Source: JAWXCE01 sp034440495
GTDB taxonomy: Bacteria > Pseudomonadota > Alphaproteobacteria > Rhizobiales > Rhodomicrobiaceae
Assembly (NCBI GenBank): GCA_034440495.1
Contig: JAWXCE010000062.1
Coordinates: forward strand, 1-64,000
Length of the DNA stretch: 64,000 bases
Direction: 5' to 3'
The notes beneath the pieces are model-generated. The model searched no databases. It was not told where the DNA came from and saw only the letters and a program-made list of their open reading frames with translations. This document shows, piece by piece, positions 34,612 to 43,458 of the stretch. Position numbers and translations under genes: made by a program. Numbering within the stretch: the first letter of the stretch is position 1; every line of letters starts with the position of its first letter.

Positions 34612-34908
34612 ATGGGTAAGCGGGATAACATTGACGCCGCGCTACTGCGTCTCGCACCCAAGATACCGCCTTATGAGCGCGGCGCAGTTGTCGATCATGC
34701 CATGGACAGCGTTGGCTTGCGCCCCGCTTCGGCCGAGACGGCGGCGTGGCTATCGCTTGTGGCTTATGTCCGGCATGCGCTAACGGACTATGACGAGCTT
34801 CTGCAGCAAGGATATGACGTGGAAAGCGCCAGGCATTTTGTTGCGGCGGATATGGATAAAATTCTAGCGGAATGGGGCGTGCGGCGGCGCATATCCAGCG
34901 CGGACTAA
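34612..34908 (+). CDS. DUF2293 family protein
   Basis: A 98-residue protein. The core YVRHALTDYDELLQQGYDVE, then SARHFVAADMDKIL, matches DUF2293, a family of short bacterial proteins of unknown role. An in-frame TAA a few codons upstream fixes the start at ATG 34612. No signal peptide or membrane segment is seen. It is convergent with the caspase operon. Confidence 0.75.
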   Translation: MGKRDNIDAALLRLAPKIPPYERGAVVDHAMDSVGLRPASAETAAWLSLVAYVRHALTDYDELLQQGYDVESARHFVAADMDKILAEWGVRRRISSAD

Positions 34909-34914
34909 CCTTAG

Positions 34915-35166
34915 CTATGGAACGATCTGGTAGCGGGCCTTGGCGAGCACCCAGTTGACCAGCCAGTCGCGCTGCCGGCCAGGCCACACACGCACGGGAA
35001 AAGCTGCGTGACCGCCCCGCTATAGCGCACATCGAGTACGTTGAATTTTCCGCTCGTGAACTTGTGGCGCGTTACTAAATCAGGCTGTTCGTTTGAGCAC
35101 ACTGCGAGCTTCCACAACGGAAGCGAGATCACGCAAAAAGCGCTTTGCATACACACAAGCGCTCAC
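34915..35166 (-). pseudogene. small gene after the caspase gene, broken by two indels
   Basis: No single frame runs through, but three frames join into one protein of about 83 residues. It starts at GTG 35166, overlapping the caspase stop (GTGA), with VSACVYAKRFLRDLASVVEA. It continues with NEQPDLVTRHKFTSGKFNVL and DVRYSG and ends with PGRQRDWLVNWVLAKARYQI at TAG 34915-34917. Removing one A in the run near 35090 and adding one G to the run of four near 35016-35020 restores it. The product is not recognised. It may be a real broken gene or a sequence error. Confidence 0.55.
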
Positions 35167-36713
35167 CTTGCAGGCCCTTTGGAAGCAGTATACAAGCCCT
35201 GAAGCCCAATCTGATGTTCAACCCCGTTTAGCGCCTTGTTGAGGATAACTGCGACATCGGCCGACGCAGCGCGCTGAAGCTTCAAATGCATATCAACTAG
35301 CGGCACAGGCGTCGATAAAACGACGACATGCTCCGCCCCGAAAGGCGGGTCTTTGACAATCGTCGTTAGCGTGTACGGAGTCCGTATCGGCCACTCCGGG
35401 CGATCACTAGCTCTTGGATACAAAAATTGCACTTCGCCGCCGGGCGCCAGGTTAAAAACGGTCAGGTGCGTGTAATTCACAGGCAGGGTGACAAAGTTCA
35501 CGATTTTACCTTGCCGATGCAGCACATCTCCCTCGGAGAGGCTAACGTCGAGGGGGTTGGCTAGCACAAGCTGCTTGATGTAAGCCAGCGCCAGCCATTT
35601 ATCGATCACTTCCTGCAAGCTCGTGTCGTCTACGCCATAAGAAACCGCATCGCCGCCCCCGCTTGTCACTGCCTTGTCCTTGGCGCTCCAAACCAAATCG
35701 GCTTCTGTCTTCTGGTCGGTAAAAATGACGTTACGAAGCTTCTGCATGAGGTTTTGCATTTGCTCAGGCGAGGCCGCCGCAAGATGCACCTTCAGCTTGC
35801 TAACGCCAACGATGCTTTCCTCTTGCCTGAACGTTGGCGCACCGCCAAACACAGCGTCTTCCTCGCTGCCGGAACGGAAGCGGATTTTAGCCGTCTGGTT
35901 GGCTTCGGAAATCTGGCGCACGCTGCGCCGTACATAGCGCCCAAGCTCGCCTCGCGTCAGCTTCTTATTGCGGTCATAGTCAGCCGCGCCCTCGATGCCG
36001 CGCGCGAAGGCATAGCTGAGTGAGCCGCGCTTGGCGCCATCGATGGTGACTTCGGGTGAGGTGCGCGACTCCTGCGTGGCGGAAAAAAACGTCACATGGT
36101 CCAGGTCATCCTCGCCTACATCTGGTTTGGAGGGACTTGCGCTCTGCGGAGGAAGGTCGGGATTCGTAGCCGCCATGCGGTCGCCGCCGTCCACGTTGCG
36201 CGTCATAGTGCCGGAATGGCAGGCGTCGGCCACGAAAATGACTTTCAACCCTTTGCCGCCAGCCTGTTTCAGCCAAAGGTAAATACCGTCATCTAGCAGA
36301 CGATGTAAGTTGCGGGTGGCGGCGTTGTTGCGATCAAACCCGCTCAATAAAAACGCTTCGTCGCGGCCATCTGACTCATCTAGCGGCGCCGCGTCCGCTT
36401 CCTGCGTGCCGTGCCCGGCATAGGAGAAAATCAGCGTGTCGCCTTTTTTTGCGTCGCGAAGCATTGCGGCAAGTTCGGTCTGTACACGATCGCGGGTCGC
36501 CTCGCGGTCAAGAAGAACGGTGGCTCGCTTGGCGCCTATCGCCATCGCCGCTTTGCGAATGTCGAGAGCATCAGCGACGGCGCCTCGCAACGGCCTCTCG
36601 CGGTCATAGTGGTTAACGCCAACCGATAGCGCGTAAATGTCCGCTGCACCCGCGCCGCCCATGCACAGCGCTAGAACGGTAAATGCAGTCGCAAGGAGAT
36701 GTTTCAATGGCAT
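35163..36713 (-). CDS. caspase-like protease (peptidase C14, orthocaspase), secreted
   Basis: A 516-residue protein with a signal peptide (MPLKHLLATAFTVLALCMGG, cut after GAGA). The p20-like domain (about residues 24-230) holds the catalytic dyad: His101 in FSYAGHGTQE and Cys165 in FVADACHSGTM. The remaining 270 residues have the mixed beta composition of a substrate or partner domain. Orthocaspases usually cut after Arg or Lys. The signal peptide puts this one in the periplasm or outside. It lies 12 bases after the OmpA-like frame and overlaps the small gene that follows. Confidence 0.88.
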   Translation of the reverse strand: MPLKHLLATAFTVLALCMGGAGAADIYALSVGVNHYDRERPLRGAVADALDIRKAAMAIGAKRATVLLDREATRDRVQTELAAMLRDAKKGDTLIFSYAGHGTQEADAAPLDESDGRDEAFLLSGFDRNNAATRNLHRLLDDGIYLWLKQAGGKGLKVIFVADACHSGTMTRNVDGGDRMAATNPDLPPQSASPSKPDVGEDDLDHVTFFSATQESRTSPEVTIDGAKRGSLSYAFARGIEGAADYDRNKKLTRGELGRYVRRSVRQISEANQTAKIRFRSGSEEDAVFGGAPTFRQEESIVGVSKLKVHLAAASPEQMQNLMQKLRNVIFTDQKTEADLVWSAKDKAVTSGGGDAVSYGVDDTSLQEVIDKWLALAYIKQLVLANPLDVSLSEGDVLHRQGKIVNFVTLPVNYTHLTVFNLAPGGEVQFLYPRASDRPEWPIRTPYTLTTIVKDPPFGAEHVVVLSTPVPLVDMHLKLQRAASADVAVILNKALNGVEHQIGLQGLYTASKGPAR

Positions 36714-36725
36714 GACCGCTTCCCA

Positions 36726-37163
36726 CTATTTGCGTTTCAACTCCGCGCGGCGGTTGACCTGCCAGATCTCCTCCTGAGTCAGGCTGGCGGCGCTGGAGGG
36801 GCCGACAGGGAGCCGTTTCGCCCAATCCATCGATTTCAAACCGGCCTTTGGGATAACCGCTCTTCTCCAAATGCTTGCGCAGGGCAATGGCGCGGTCGCA
36901 CTGCCCTTTCGTTGTGATGAAATAGTTGCGCGCGATCAACCACTCCATGAGCTTCATGGCGCCGTCTTCGGCGTTGCAGGCATTGTTTCCGTCAAGTTTT
37001 CAAGCAAAATTTCTGCGCGACCGATATCCCCGGCGGCTTCAGCCTGGCTCATTTGCTTTTTATAGTCCGTGCATGATGCTGCGGCTGCGGCGTCCCGTGA
37101 CGCGCCAATGACAGAAAAGGTTACAATCGCCGCCACCAGCAAATCCTTGCAATTCAAATTCAT
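36726..37163 (-). pseudogene. secreted OmpA-like gene with two apparent frameshifts
   Basis: The first frame starts at ATG 37163 with a signal peptide (MNLNCKDLLVAAIVTFSVIG) and stops at 36954. The next frame carries EDGAMKLMEWLIARNYFITT, then CDRAIALRKHLEKSG and RFEIDGLGETAP. A third ends with LTQEEIWQVNRRAELKRK at TAG 36726. One missing base near 36975 and one extra C near 36790 give a continuous protein of about 145 residues. Its end (GxGETAP, then NRRxE) is like the tail of an OmpA peptidoglycan-binding domain; the usual GHTD part is not seen. It heads the caspase operon. Confidence 0.55.
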
Positions 37164-37325
37164 TGCTCCGTCACATTCGGGGCTGCAATAATTAATAAAA
37201 TATCAAGTTACATAACCTATGACCATGCAAATGGCGAGGCTTGCGACTTTGAAGCGAACAGATTTTTAATGTCGAAACCGGTTGTAGATTGGAACAAGAA
37301 GTGAAACTATTCCGGTTGGTCGCCT

Positions 37326-38411
37326 TCATTGAGGATGGGGAGCTTTGCGGCCGAGATAAGCCTCGCTTTCGTAGTATTTTTGTAAAGCGCGACGTACCAG
37401 CACGCCGCAGATTGCAGCGGCTGGCACTGCGATCAAAAGACCCACGAAACCAAAAGCATAGCCAAACGCAAGCAGCGCAAAGATAAGCCAAACCGGGTGC
37501 AGCCTGACATTATCGCCGACTATTTTCGGCGTTAGAACATTGCCCTCGAAAGCCTGCCCGCCGAGAAACACCCCGAGCACCAGCACGATCTGGACCCAAT
37601 CGGGCCAGAACTGCGCGAACGCGACCGCGCCGCCGATCACCAAACCTGCAAGCGCCCCGACATAGGGGATAAAACTGAGAATGCCCGCGCCCAGCCCAAT
37701 AACCAGACCGTAATCGAGCCCGACGAGTTCAAGCCCGATCATGAAAATCGCGGAGAGGAGAAGAATCACAGTCGCGGTGCCTCGCAGATAGCTCGATAGT
37801 GTTGTGTCGATTTCGGCGGCGATGCTGCGAATCTCAGGGGCGTCCTGGCGTGGCAGTGTTTCATCGACGGAGTTCAGCAGCTTGCGCCAGTCCTTGAGAA
37901 GGAAAAACGCGACCACAGGCGTAACAAAAAGCAAAGCCAGCGAGTTGGCGAGCGCCAATCCGTTCGCCGCAAGACCTTTCAGTTGCTCAACCGCCCAGCC
38001 CGTCAATTGCCCCGAGAAAGCGCCTTGCTCTGGTGGCGCATCTGCGGCGACGGTTTGAGGACGGAGAGATTGAAGCCAGTCCGGCCAGCGCTCCGCTATA
38101 TAAGTTTGCAACTGCTGAAGATAGCGTGGGAAATTTTCCACCAATGCTGAGAATTGAGCGAACAGCACAGGTACGAGCAAGGCAATCGCCAGTAACACCA
38201 ACGCGGCTAAAGCGCAGACGATGACGAATGCAGAGACGCCCCGCGATAGTCCTTCGCGGTGCAGCCGGGTGACAATAGGATCAAAAAGATAGGCAATAAC
38301 GCCGCCCAGCACGAATGGCGTAAGGATGTCGCCGAGAAAGGCCACAAGGAGCACGGCCAGGGAAAGAGCGATAATCCAGTAGAGTGTATGCGGTGAGAGA
38401 TTCAGGGTCAT
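37326..38411 (-). CDS. AI-2E family transporter (PerM/YdiK type)
   Basis: A 361-residue inner-membrane protein from ATG 38411. About eight hydrophobic segments are seen: two near the N-terminus, a pair at about 60-85, then a soluble loop with the GLAANG region, and a dense C-terminal group. The motif GILSFIPYVGALAGLVIGG and the LTPKIVGDNVRLHPVW signature define the family. Members are reported to export autoinducer-2, ions or other solutes, and the substrate here is unknown. It lies downstream of nuoF where nuoG would be expected. Confidence 0.9.
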   Translation of the reverse strand: MTLNLSPHTLYWIIALSLAVLLVAFLGDILTPFVLGGVIAYLFDPIVTRLHREGLSRGVSAFVIVCALAALVLLAIALLVPVLFAQFSALVENFPRYLQQLQTYIAERWPDWLQSLRPQTVAADAPPEQGAFSGQLTGWAVEQLKGLAANGLALANSLALLFVTPVVAFFLLKDWRKLLNSVDETLPRQDAPEIRSIAAEIDTTLSSYLRGTATVILLLSAIFMIGLELVGLDYGLVIGLGAGILSFIPYVGALAGLVIGGAVAFAQFWPDWVQIVLVLGVFLGGQAFEGNVLTPKIVGDNVRLHPVWLIFALLAFGYAFGFVGLLIAVPAAAICGVLVRRALQKYYESEAYLGRKAPHPQ

Positions 38412-38534
38412 CGTCAGCCTTGCTTGGAAGGCGCGGCCCATTGCAAGCCGTTCGCGGCAAGAAAATCCCTAAAAAGAAGTTTTGTTCCCGAAAGCCGCCA
38501 GGATAAATGAAGCGGCTTTCATAAGACTGCCCCG

Positions 38535-39812
38535 CTACTCAGCCGCAATGCGGCCTGCGGCTCCTTCGATGCGCTCCTCGATGACATGGCGGTAGTGGCG
38601 GATAAGGCCCTGAATCGGCCACGCGGCGGCGTCCCCCAGCGCGCAGATGGTGTGGCCCTCCACCTGCTTTGTCACATCCAGCAACTGGTCGATTTCACGT
38701 GAGGTGGCGCGCCCCTCCGCCATACGCGACAGCATGCGCCACATCCAGCCGGTGCCCTCCCGGCAAGGCGTGCATTGGCCACAACTCTCGTGCTTGTAGA
38801 AATAGGAGATGCGGGCGATGGCTTTGATGATGTCGGTGGATTTGTCCATGACAATGACCGCCGCCGTGCCGAGGCCGGATTGCACATCGCGAAGCGAATC
38901 GAAGTCCATAAGCAGCTTCTGGCACTGACTGGCTGGCACCAGCGGCACCGACGACCCGCCGGGGATGACGCACATCAGGTTGTCCCAGCCGCCGCGCACG
39001 CCGCCCGCGTGTTTGTCGATAAGTTCGCGCAACGGGATGCCCATCTCTTCCTCCACGTTGCACGGCTCGTTCACATGGCCGGAGATGCAGAACAGTTTCG
39101 TGCCCGTGTTGTTCGGGCGTCCGAGTTTGGCGAACCAGCTTCCGCCGCGCCTCAGGATGTCGGGCACCACGGCGATGGATTCGACGTTGTTGACAGTTGT
39201 TGGGGCGCCCCATAGGCCGGCGTTGGCGGGGAACGGCGGCTTCAGGCGCGGCTGGCCTTTCTTGCCCTCCAGGCTTTCGAGCAGCGCCGTTTCCTCGCCG
39301 CAGATATAGGCCCCCGCCCCATGGTGCAGGTAAATCTCGAAATCCCAGCCGTGGATATTGTTTTTGCCGATGAGCTTGGCCTCATAAGCCTCATCGACTG
39401 CAGCCTGCAGGCGCTTTCGCTCCAGCACGTATTCGCCGCGCAGGTAGATATAGCACACAGGCGCGCGCATGGCGAAACCGGCGTAAAGGCAGCCTTCGAG
39501 CAGCAAATGCGGATCGTGGCGCATAATCTCGCGGTCTTTGCAGGTGCCAGGTTCGGACTCGTCGGCATTAATGACCAGATAGCTCGGACGGGGATCGCTC
39601 TTCGGCATGAATGACCATTTAAGGCCGGTGGGGAAGCCCGCGCCGCCGCGACCGCGAAGCCCGGAGGCTTTGATCTCGTCGATGATCCAGTCTTGCCCCT
39701 TACTCAGGAAGTGTTTCGTGCCGTCCCACGCCCCGCGCGATTGCGCCCCCTTCAGCCGCCAATCAAGCTGGCCGTAGAGGTTCGTGAAGATACGATCCTT
39801 ATCTTCAAGCAT
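38535..39812 (-). CDS. nuoF: NADH-quinone oxidoreductase subunit F
   Basis: NuoF binds NADH and FMN and carries the N3 cluster at the tip of complex I. It has 425 residues. The NADH/FMN glycine-rich loop is GLRGRGGAGFPTGLKW and the FMN segment is INADESEPGTCKDR. The 4Fe-4S ligands are in ESCGQCTPCREG and the later Cys of GHTICALGD. The gene lies at the end of the visible nuo run, after a TauE/SafE permease gene. The usual nuoG does not follow. Confidence 0.97.
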   Translation of the reverse strand: MLEDKDRIFTNLYGQLDWRLKGAQSRGAWDGTKHFLSKGQDWIIDEIKASGLRGRGGAGFPTGLKWSFMPKSDPRPSYLVINADESEPGTCKDREIMRHDPHLLLEGCLYAGFAMRAPVCYIYLRGEYVLERKRLQAAVDEAYEAKLIGKNNIHGWDFEIYLHHGAGAYICGEETALLESLEGKKGQPRLKPPFPANAGLWGAPTTVNNVESIAVVPDILRRGGSWFAKLGRPNNTGTKLFCISGHVNEPCNVEEEMGIPLRELIDKHAGGVRGGWDNLMCVIPGGSSVPLVPASQCQKLLMDFDSLRDVQSGLGTAAVIVMDKSTDIIKAIARISYFYKHESCGQCTPCREGTGWMWRMLSRMAEGRATSREIDQLLDVTKQVEGHTICALGDAAAWPIQGLIRHYRHVIEERIEGAAGRIAAE

Positions 39813-39821
39813 GATTTTCTC

Positions 39822-40607
39822 TCACAAAATTTGCTCAGCAAAAACTCGTAGCGGGTTTTGCGGGTCGGCCAATAAACGCACTGTCATTGCTATACATATG
39901 ACAACAAGCAGCGGGCGGATCAACGTTGCTCCGAACCGGATTGCCAGCCGTGAACCGATCTGCGCGCCAATCAGAGAGCCGACGCCCATGATCAGTCCAA
40001 CCGTCCAGACAATCGATCCGCTGACCATGAAAACAAGTAGGCTGCCCCAGTTGCTGCCAGCATTGGCGAGTTTGGTGTGGGCTGTGGCCTTTACAACGCC
40101 ATATCCTAGCAGCGACACAAAACCCGCCATATAAAATGACCCAGCCCCGGGCCCGAAAATCCCATCGTAGAACCCTACCACCGGAGGAATAAGCGCGCCG
40201 AATAGGAGCGGTGAAACTTTGGCCTTCGCATCTTCGTTGGTCATGCGCCGCGACAGTGCGAAATAACTGGCGATGATGATTAGCATGACGGGCACGGCGG
40301 CTTCGAGTACAGGGCGAGGTACAAGTTTTACAGACAGTGCGCCAGCGATCGACCCCGCAAATGCCAGCAGCGCAAAAGGAATGGCGGACCGCCACTCGAT
40401 CAGGCCCCGCCGGGCGAACGTCAACGATGAAGATGTTGAACCGAATGTGGTTTGAAGTTTATTCGTCGCAATGACTTCCAGCGGAGGCAGACCCGCCAGA
40501 AGCAGCGCCGGAACGGTTATCAGCCCACCACCGCCCGCGATAGCGTCAAAACACCCAGCTAGGATGGCTATGGCGAACAAAGTCGCAAGCGTCTCGGCGT
40601 CTAGCAT
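39822..40607 (-). CDS. TauE/SafE-family (TSUP) permease inside the nuo cluster
   Basis: A 261-residue inner-membrane protein with about eight hydrophobic segments. The family marks are GCFDAIAGGGGLITVPALL near residue 18 and GFYDGIFGPGAGSFYM near residue 145. TSUP proteins move sulfite, sulfoacetate or other anions; the substrate here is unknown. It ends 9 bases before nuoF and follows nuoE by 15 bases, so it shares the nuo transcript although it has no known role in complex I. Confidence 0.9.
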   Translation of the reverse strand: MLDAETLATLFAIAILAGCFDAIAGGGGLITVPALLLAGLPPLEVIATNKLQTTFGSTSSSLTFARRGLIEWRSAIPFALLAFAGSIAGALSVKLVPRPVLEAAVPVMLIIIASYFALSRRMTNEDAKAKVSPLLFGALIPPVVGFYDGIFGPGAGSFYMAGFVSLLGYGVVKATAHTKLANAGSNWGSLLVFMVSGSIVWTVGLIMGVGSLIGAQIGSRLAIRFGATLIRPLLVVICIAMTVRLLADPQNPLRVFAEQIL

Positions 40608-40622
40608 AAAACGCTGCGCATG

Positions 40623-41366
40623 CTATGAGGAACCGGGGCTGGACTTGTCGTCGATTGGCGGCTTGGGCGCTGGCGACTCGCGCATATTGGCAGACTCGGT
40701 GGGTTCTTTTGCCTCGGCATCGGTGAGTTTATTCTCAGGGCCAGGATCATACCCGGCTGATTTGTACAAAGGCACGTTCTTGAGCGTTTTCGGCCCGCCA
40801 GCAGGCGAGGAAAGCTGGCGGTTGGATTGCGGCCCAGGTTTTACCGAAACGCCCTCACGTAATTTTGCCAGCAGCACTGTGAAATTATCCGGTGTCAAAT
40901 CCTCGAAATAATCCGTGTTGATCTGAACCATAGGCGCATTGACGCAGGCGCCAAGGCACTCGACCTCCACCCACGAAAGAATGCCGTCAGCCGAAACCGC
41001 GCCCTCCTCGCCAATCATGGTGCGGCATACGCGCTTGATGTCCTCCGCCCCGCGCAACATACAGGGCGTGGTGCCACAAAGCTGTACGTGATGCTTGCCC
41101 ACCGGCGATAAGTTGAACATCGTATAGAATGTGGCGATTTCGTAGACGCGGATATAAGGCATGTCGAGTAAGTCGGCGACATAACGGATGGCAGGCTCGG
41201 GCAGCCAGAATGCGTGCTGCTCCTGCGCGCGCCACAGCAAGGGAATTACCGCCGCCGCCTGTCGGCCTTCAGGGTAATTCTCGATCATTTCTCGCGCCCA
41301 GTCGAGATTGCCTGGTGTGAATACAAAATCTTTAGGCTGGTTTGGATCAAGTCTACGGACGACCAT
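40623..41366 (-). CDS. nuoE: NADH-quinone oxidoreductase subunit E
   Basis: NuoE carries the N1a 2Fe-2S cluster beside NuoF. The cysteines are in QLCGTTPCMLRG and ECLGACVNAP. It is 247 residues long, against about 160 in E. coli. The extra 70-80 C-terminal residues are rich in Pro, Lys, Ser and Glu and look disordered, as is common in alphaproteobacterial NuoE. The TauE/SafE permease gene follows by 15 bases. Confidence 0.96.
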   Translation of the reverse strand: MVVRRLDPNQPKDFVFTPGNLDWAREMIENYPEGRQAAAVIPLLWRAQEQHAFWLPEPAIRYVADLLDMPYIRVYEIATFYTMFNLSPVGKHHVQLCGTTPCMLRGAEDIKRVCRTMIGEEGAVSADGILSWVEVECLGACVNAPMVQINTDYFEDLTPDNFTVLLAKLREGVSVKPGPQSNRQLSSPAGGPKTLKNVPLYKSAGYDPGPENKLTDAEAKEPTESANMRESPAPKPPIDDKSSPGSS

Positions 41367-41372
41367 GCGATC

Positions 41373-41657
41373 TTAACCGTTCATCTGATTGAGGAGCGAG
41401 GAACCCAAAAAAATCGCGATAAGCTCGCCGAAGATGCTGGCTGTCGGAGGGGCGAAAACGAACGTGACAGGCTTTGGAGGCGGGTTCTCAAGATTGAACC
41501 TCACTTGATAAAGCACGGTTACGATAATCAGCATCAACAGCATAAAAGGAAGCAATGAGGGCGTTGGTTGGATGTAGATCGAGTCGATTTGGGCGATAAA
41601 GTATGCAAGGCCGAGACCCGCCAGAAAAGCGATGATCCAAAAAACCGGTCTTATCAT
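41373..41657 (-). CDS. small membrane protein before nuoE
   Basis: A 94-residue protein with an N-terminal hydrophobic segment (VFWIIAFLAGLGLAYFIAQI), a second one (LLPFMLLMLIIVTVLYQV) and a short C-terminal hydrophobic stretch. It lies 6 bases before nuoE on the same strand. It is not a complex I subunit I recognise, and its role is unknown. Confidence 0.65.
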   Translation of the reverse strand: MIRPVFWIIAFLAGLGLAYFIAQIDSIYIQPTPSLLPFMLLMLIIVTVLYQVRFNLENPPPKPVTFVFAPPTASIFGELIAIFLGSSLLNQMNG

Positions 41658-41781
41658 CTGCTCTCTCTAAACGCTTGTCCACCACATCGATTACAATTGT
41701 GATAATACAGTTTTTAGCTGACCGCCAGACGTAAGCGTGACGCAGATGCGGCCCAGGAAGAGAAACACTAGTAACCGCGCC

Positions 41782-42788
41782 TCAGGCAGCCTTGTTGACG
41801 CCTGCCACCAGACTGACTCCACCGGCTCCCTGCGCAAGCAACTGCCTGATCCTGCGGCCACGTGTTATCCGGCGCCAGGGAAAATAGTATTTCAGCCTTG
41901 ACCACGCGCGAGCGCGGTGCGCCAAGCCCTCCGCAAGCTGCGCAGGCGACGGCTTAGGGTCAGCAACGCCAAGGCCCTCTAAAACCTTAAGCGCATCCCG
42001 ATATGCCCAATTGAAGCTTTCGTCCCATGGCCATGTGGCCTGATGCCAAGGTTAGGGCCACCGGTGAAATGATAGATCGCCGGTTCGACGCCAATCGTGC
42101 GTGGATCAAGTACTGTCATATGATCGGACTGGTAGTTCCAGCATAGTGATAACATGCCACGCTTACCCTTGGTCACCGCGTTGAGCGCGCTTTGATCCGA
42201 GGAACGGCATTTTTCCGGGTGATCGCGCAGGTACGCCATCGCATCGTCCGCAATGGCGCGCCATCCGCTGCGATCCGCGAGAAGCACGCCCGAATTGAAA
42301 TAATCGTCAAATGTGCTGCCCAAACCATCGAGATAGGCTTTTTCGCGGCGCGGAGCCGGGCCAATTTCGTCAGCGCACAAAGCGACAGTGTCAGGCGCGG
42401 TCAAAATCCCGCCTTCAGGGATTGGCGCCATGAGAAGCTCGTCAATTGACGGGTTCACCAGAATGTCTCCGTCGAGATAAAGGAAGCGGTCAACGTGAGA
42501 GGGTAGAAACCTGTCCACCCAAAATCGCGACAAGGCCGCTACAGGCAAAAACCTGTCCCGGTGTGTGCTTTTGAACGCCTCGATTTCAGGAATTTGTGCG
42601 GCAATTAGCTCAATGTTTCGACTTTGGGCGGCGGGCTTGAGCGCGGCGAGGGTCGCCTCCGTTGCATCGGTAACAAAGATAACGACTGGAGTATTATCAA
42701 GTGAAACGTTTGCTCTCGCAGAAATTGCGGTTGCGAAGCTGGGAAGAATAAAATTCGTGTCGCAGATCAGGACAACGGCGCACGTCAT
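41782..42788 (-). pseudogene. GT8 family glycosyltransferase with a frameshift near its C-terminus
   Basis: The first frame starts at ATG 42788 and runs 269 residues to a stop at 41979. It has the GT8 plan: RFLYLDGDILVNPSI (the DxD metal motif), FNSGVLLADRSGW, SDQSALNAV and HFTGGP. The family then continues with a PWHQ motif, which is found in the next frame: TWPWDESFNWAYRDALKVLE and a basic tail ending at TGA 41782. One extra C near 42050 (AACCTTGG to AACCCTTGG) would join the two into about 335 residues. Such enzymes add sugars to surface glycans. It lies among the nuo genes. Confidence 0.75.
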
Positions 42789-43062
42789 AGGGAGCAGCTC
42801 CGAAAAGGTTCAACAGCACGCAAATCTCCCCAAACTATGTTTTTAATTTAAAGTAAAGTTAGCGAATTCAGACGCTTGCAATACTTTCATGACTGTTTTG
42901 CCATGGCTAGGATGATTACACTTAAAGAGCGTTTCGGGCAACACATGCGTGTTCCACGCAAAAATAATGCGACAAGCCGACGCACTTGGGCCTCAAACTG
43001 AATAGCGTCTAGAATCGATATTTTTTGCCCCGCATGATTAGGCGGCAAGTCGAGTCCAGCGC

Positions 43063-43458
43063 TTATAGCTTTTCATTCAGATTTTCAACGGCTCGCAGCC
43101 TTTGACGTTCATCACTCACATTACTTTGCTCAATAGTAAGCAAAACAGAGTCTATAATTTTTCTTCGCCCCTCTAGGAAGAAAAATCTATTGGATATTAT
43201 AACGCCAATAACTAACCCTTTTTCTCTCTGAAAGTTTATTAAATCAAAGTTTTCCAAAAATCGTCTATACATAATGATGCTGGATAATATATTTGAGCAA
43301 GCTTCGACCTTTTTAACCTGCAAAGCCTGTGTTTTTTGCAGCCTTATAGTTTTGTCATTATAATATAACGTAGAAAAAAGAATTATAACGCTTATTGTTA
43401 GCGCTAGAGCAGTCATGTAATCATTGGCGGATCGGCCCAAAAACCATTTGCGCGTCAA
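43063..43458 (-). CDS. AT-rich small membrane protein after nuoD
   Basis: A protein of up to 131 residues if the TTG at 43458 is used, which overlaps the nuoD stop (TTGA); ATG 43416 would give 117. One membrane segment (MTALALTISVIILFSTLYY) is followed by a helical, charged cytosolic or periplasmic part. No family is recognised. Sample lines are about 35% GC, far below nuoD, which suggests foreign origin. Confidence 0.6.
   Translation of the reverse strand: MTRKWFLGRSANDYMTALALTISVIILFSTLYYNDKTIRLQKTQALQVKKVEACSNILSSIIMYRRFLENFDLINFQREKGLVIGVIISNRFFFLEGRRKIIDSVLLTIEQSNVSDERQRLRAVENLNEKL

Noticed and set aside
32740..38411. Extending the mobile element beyond 32584 to include the caspase operon
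   Set aside because: The exact attachment repeat ends the element at 32584, and the genes beyond look like ordinary chromosome.
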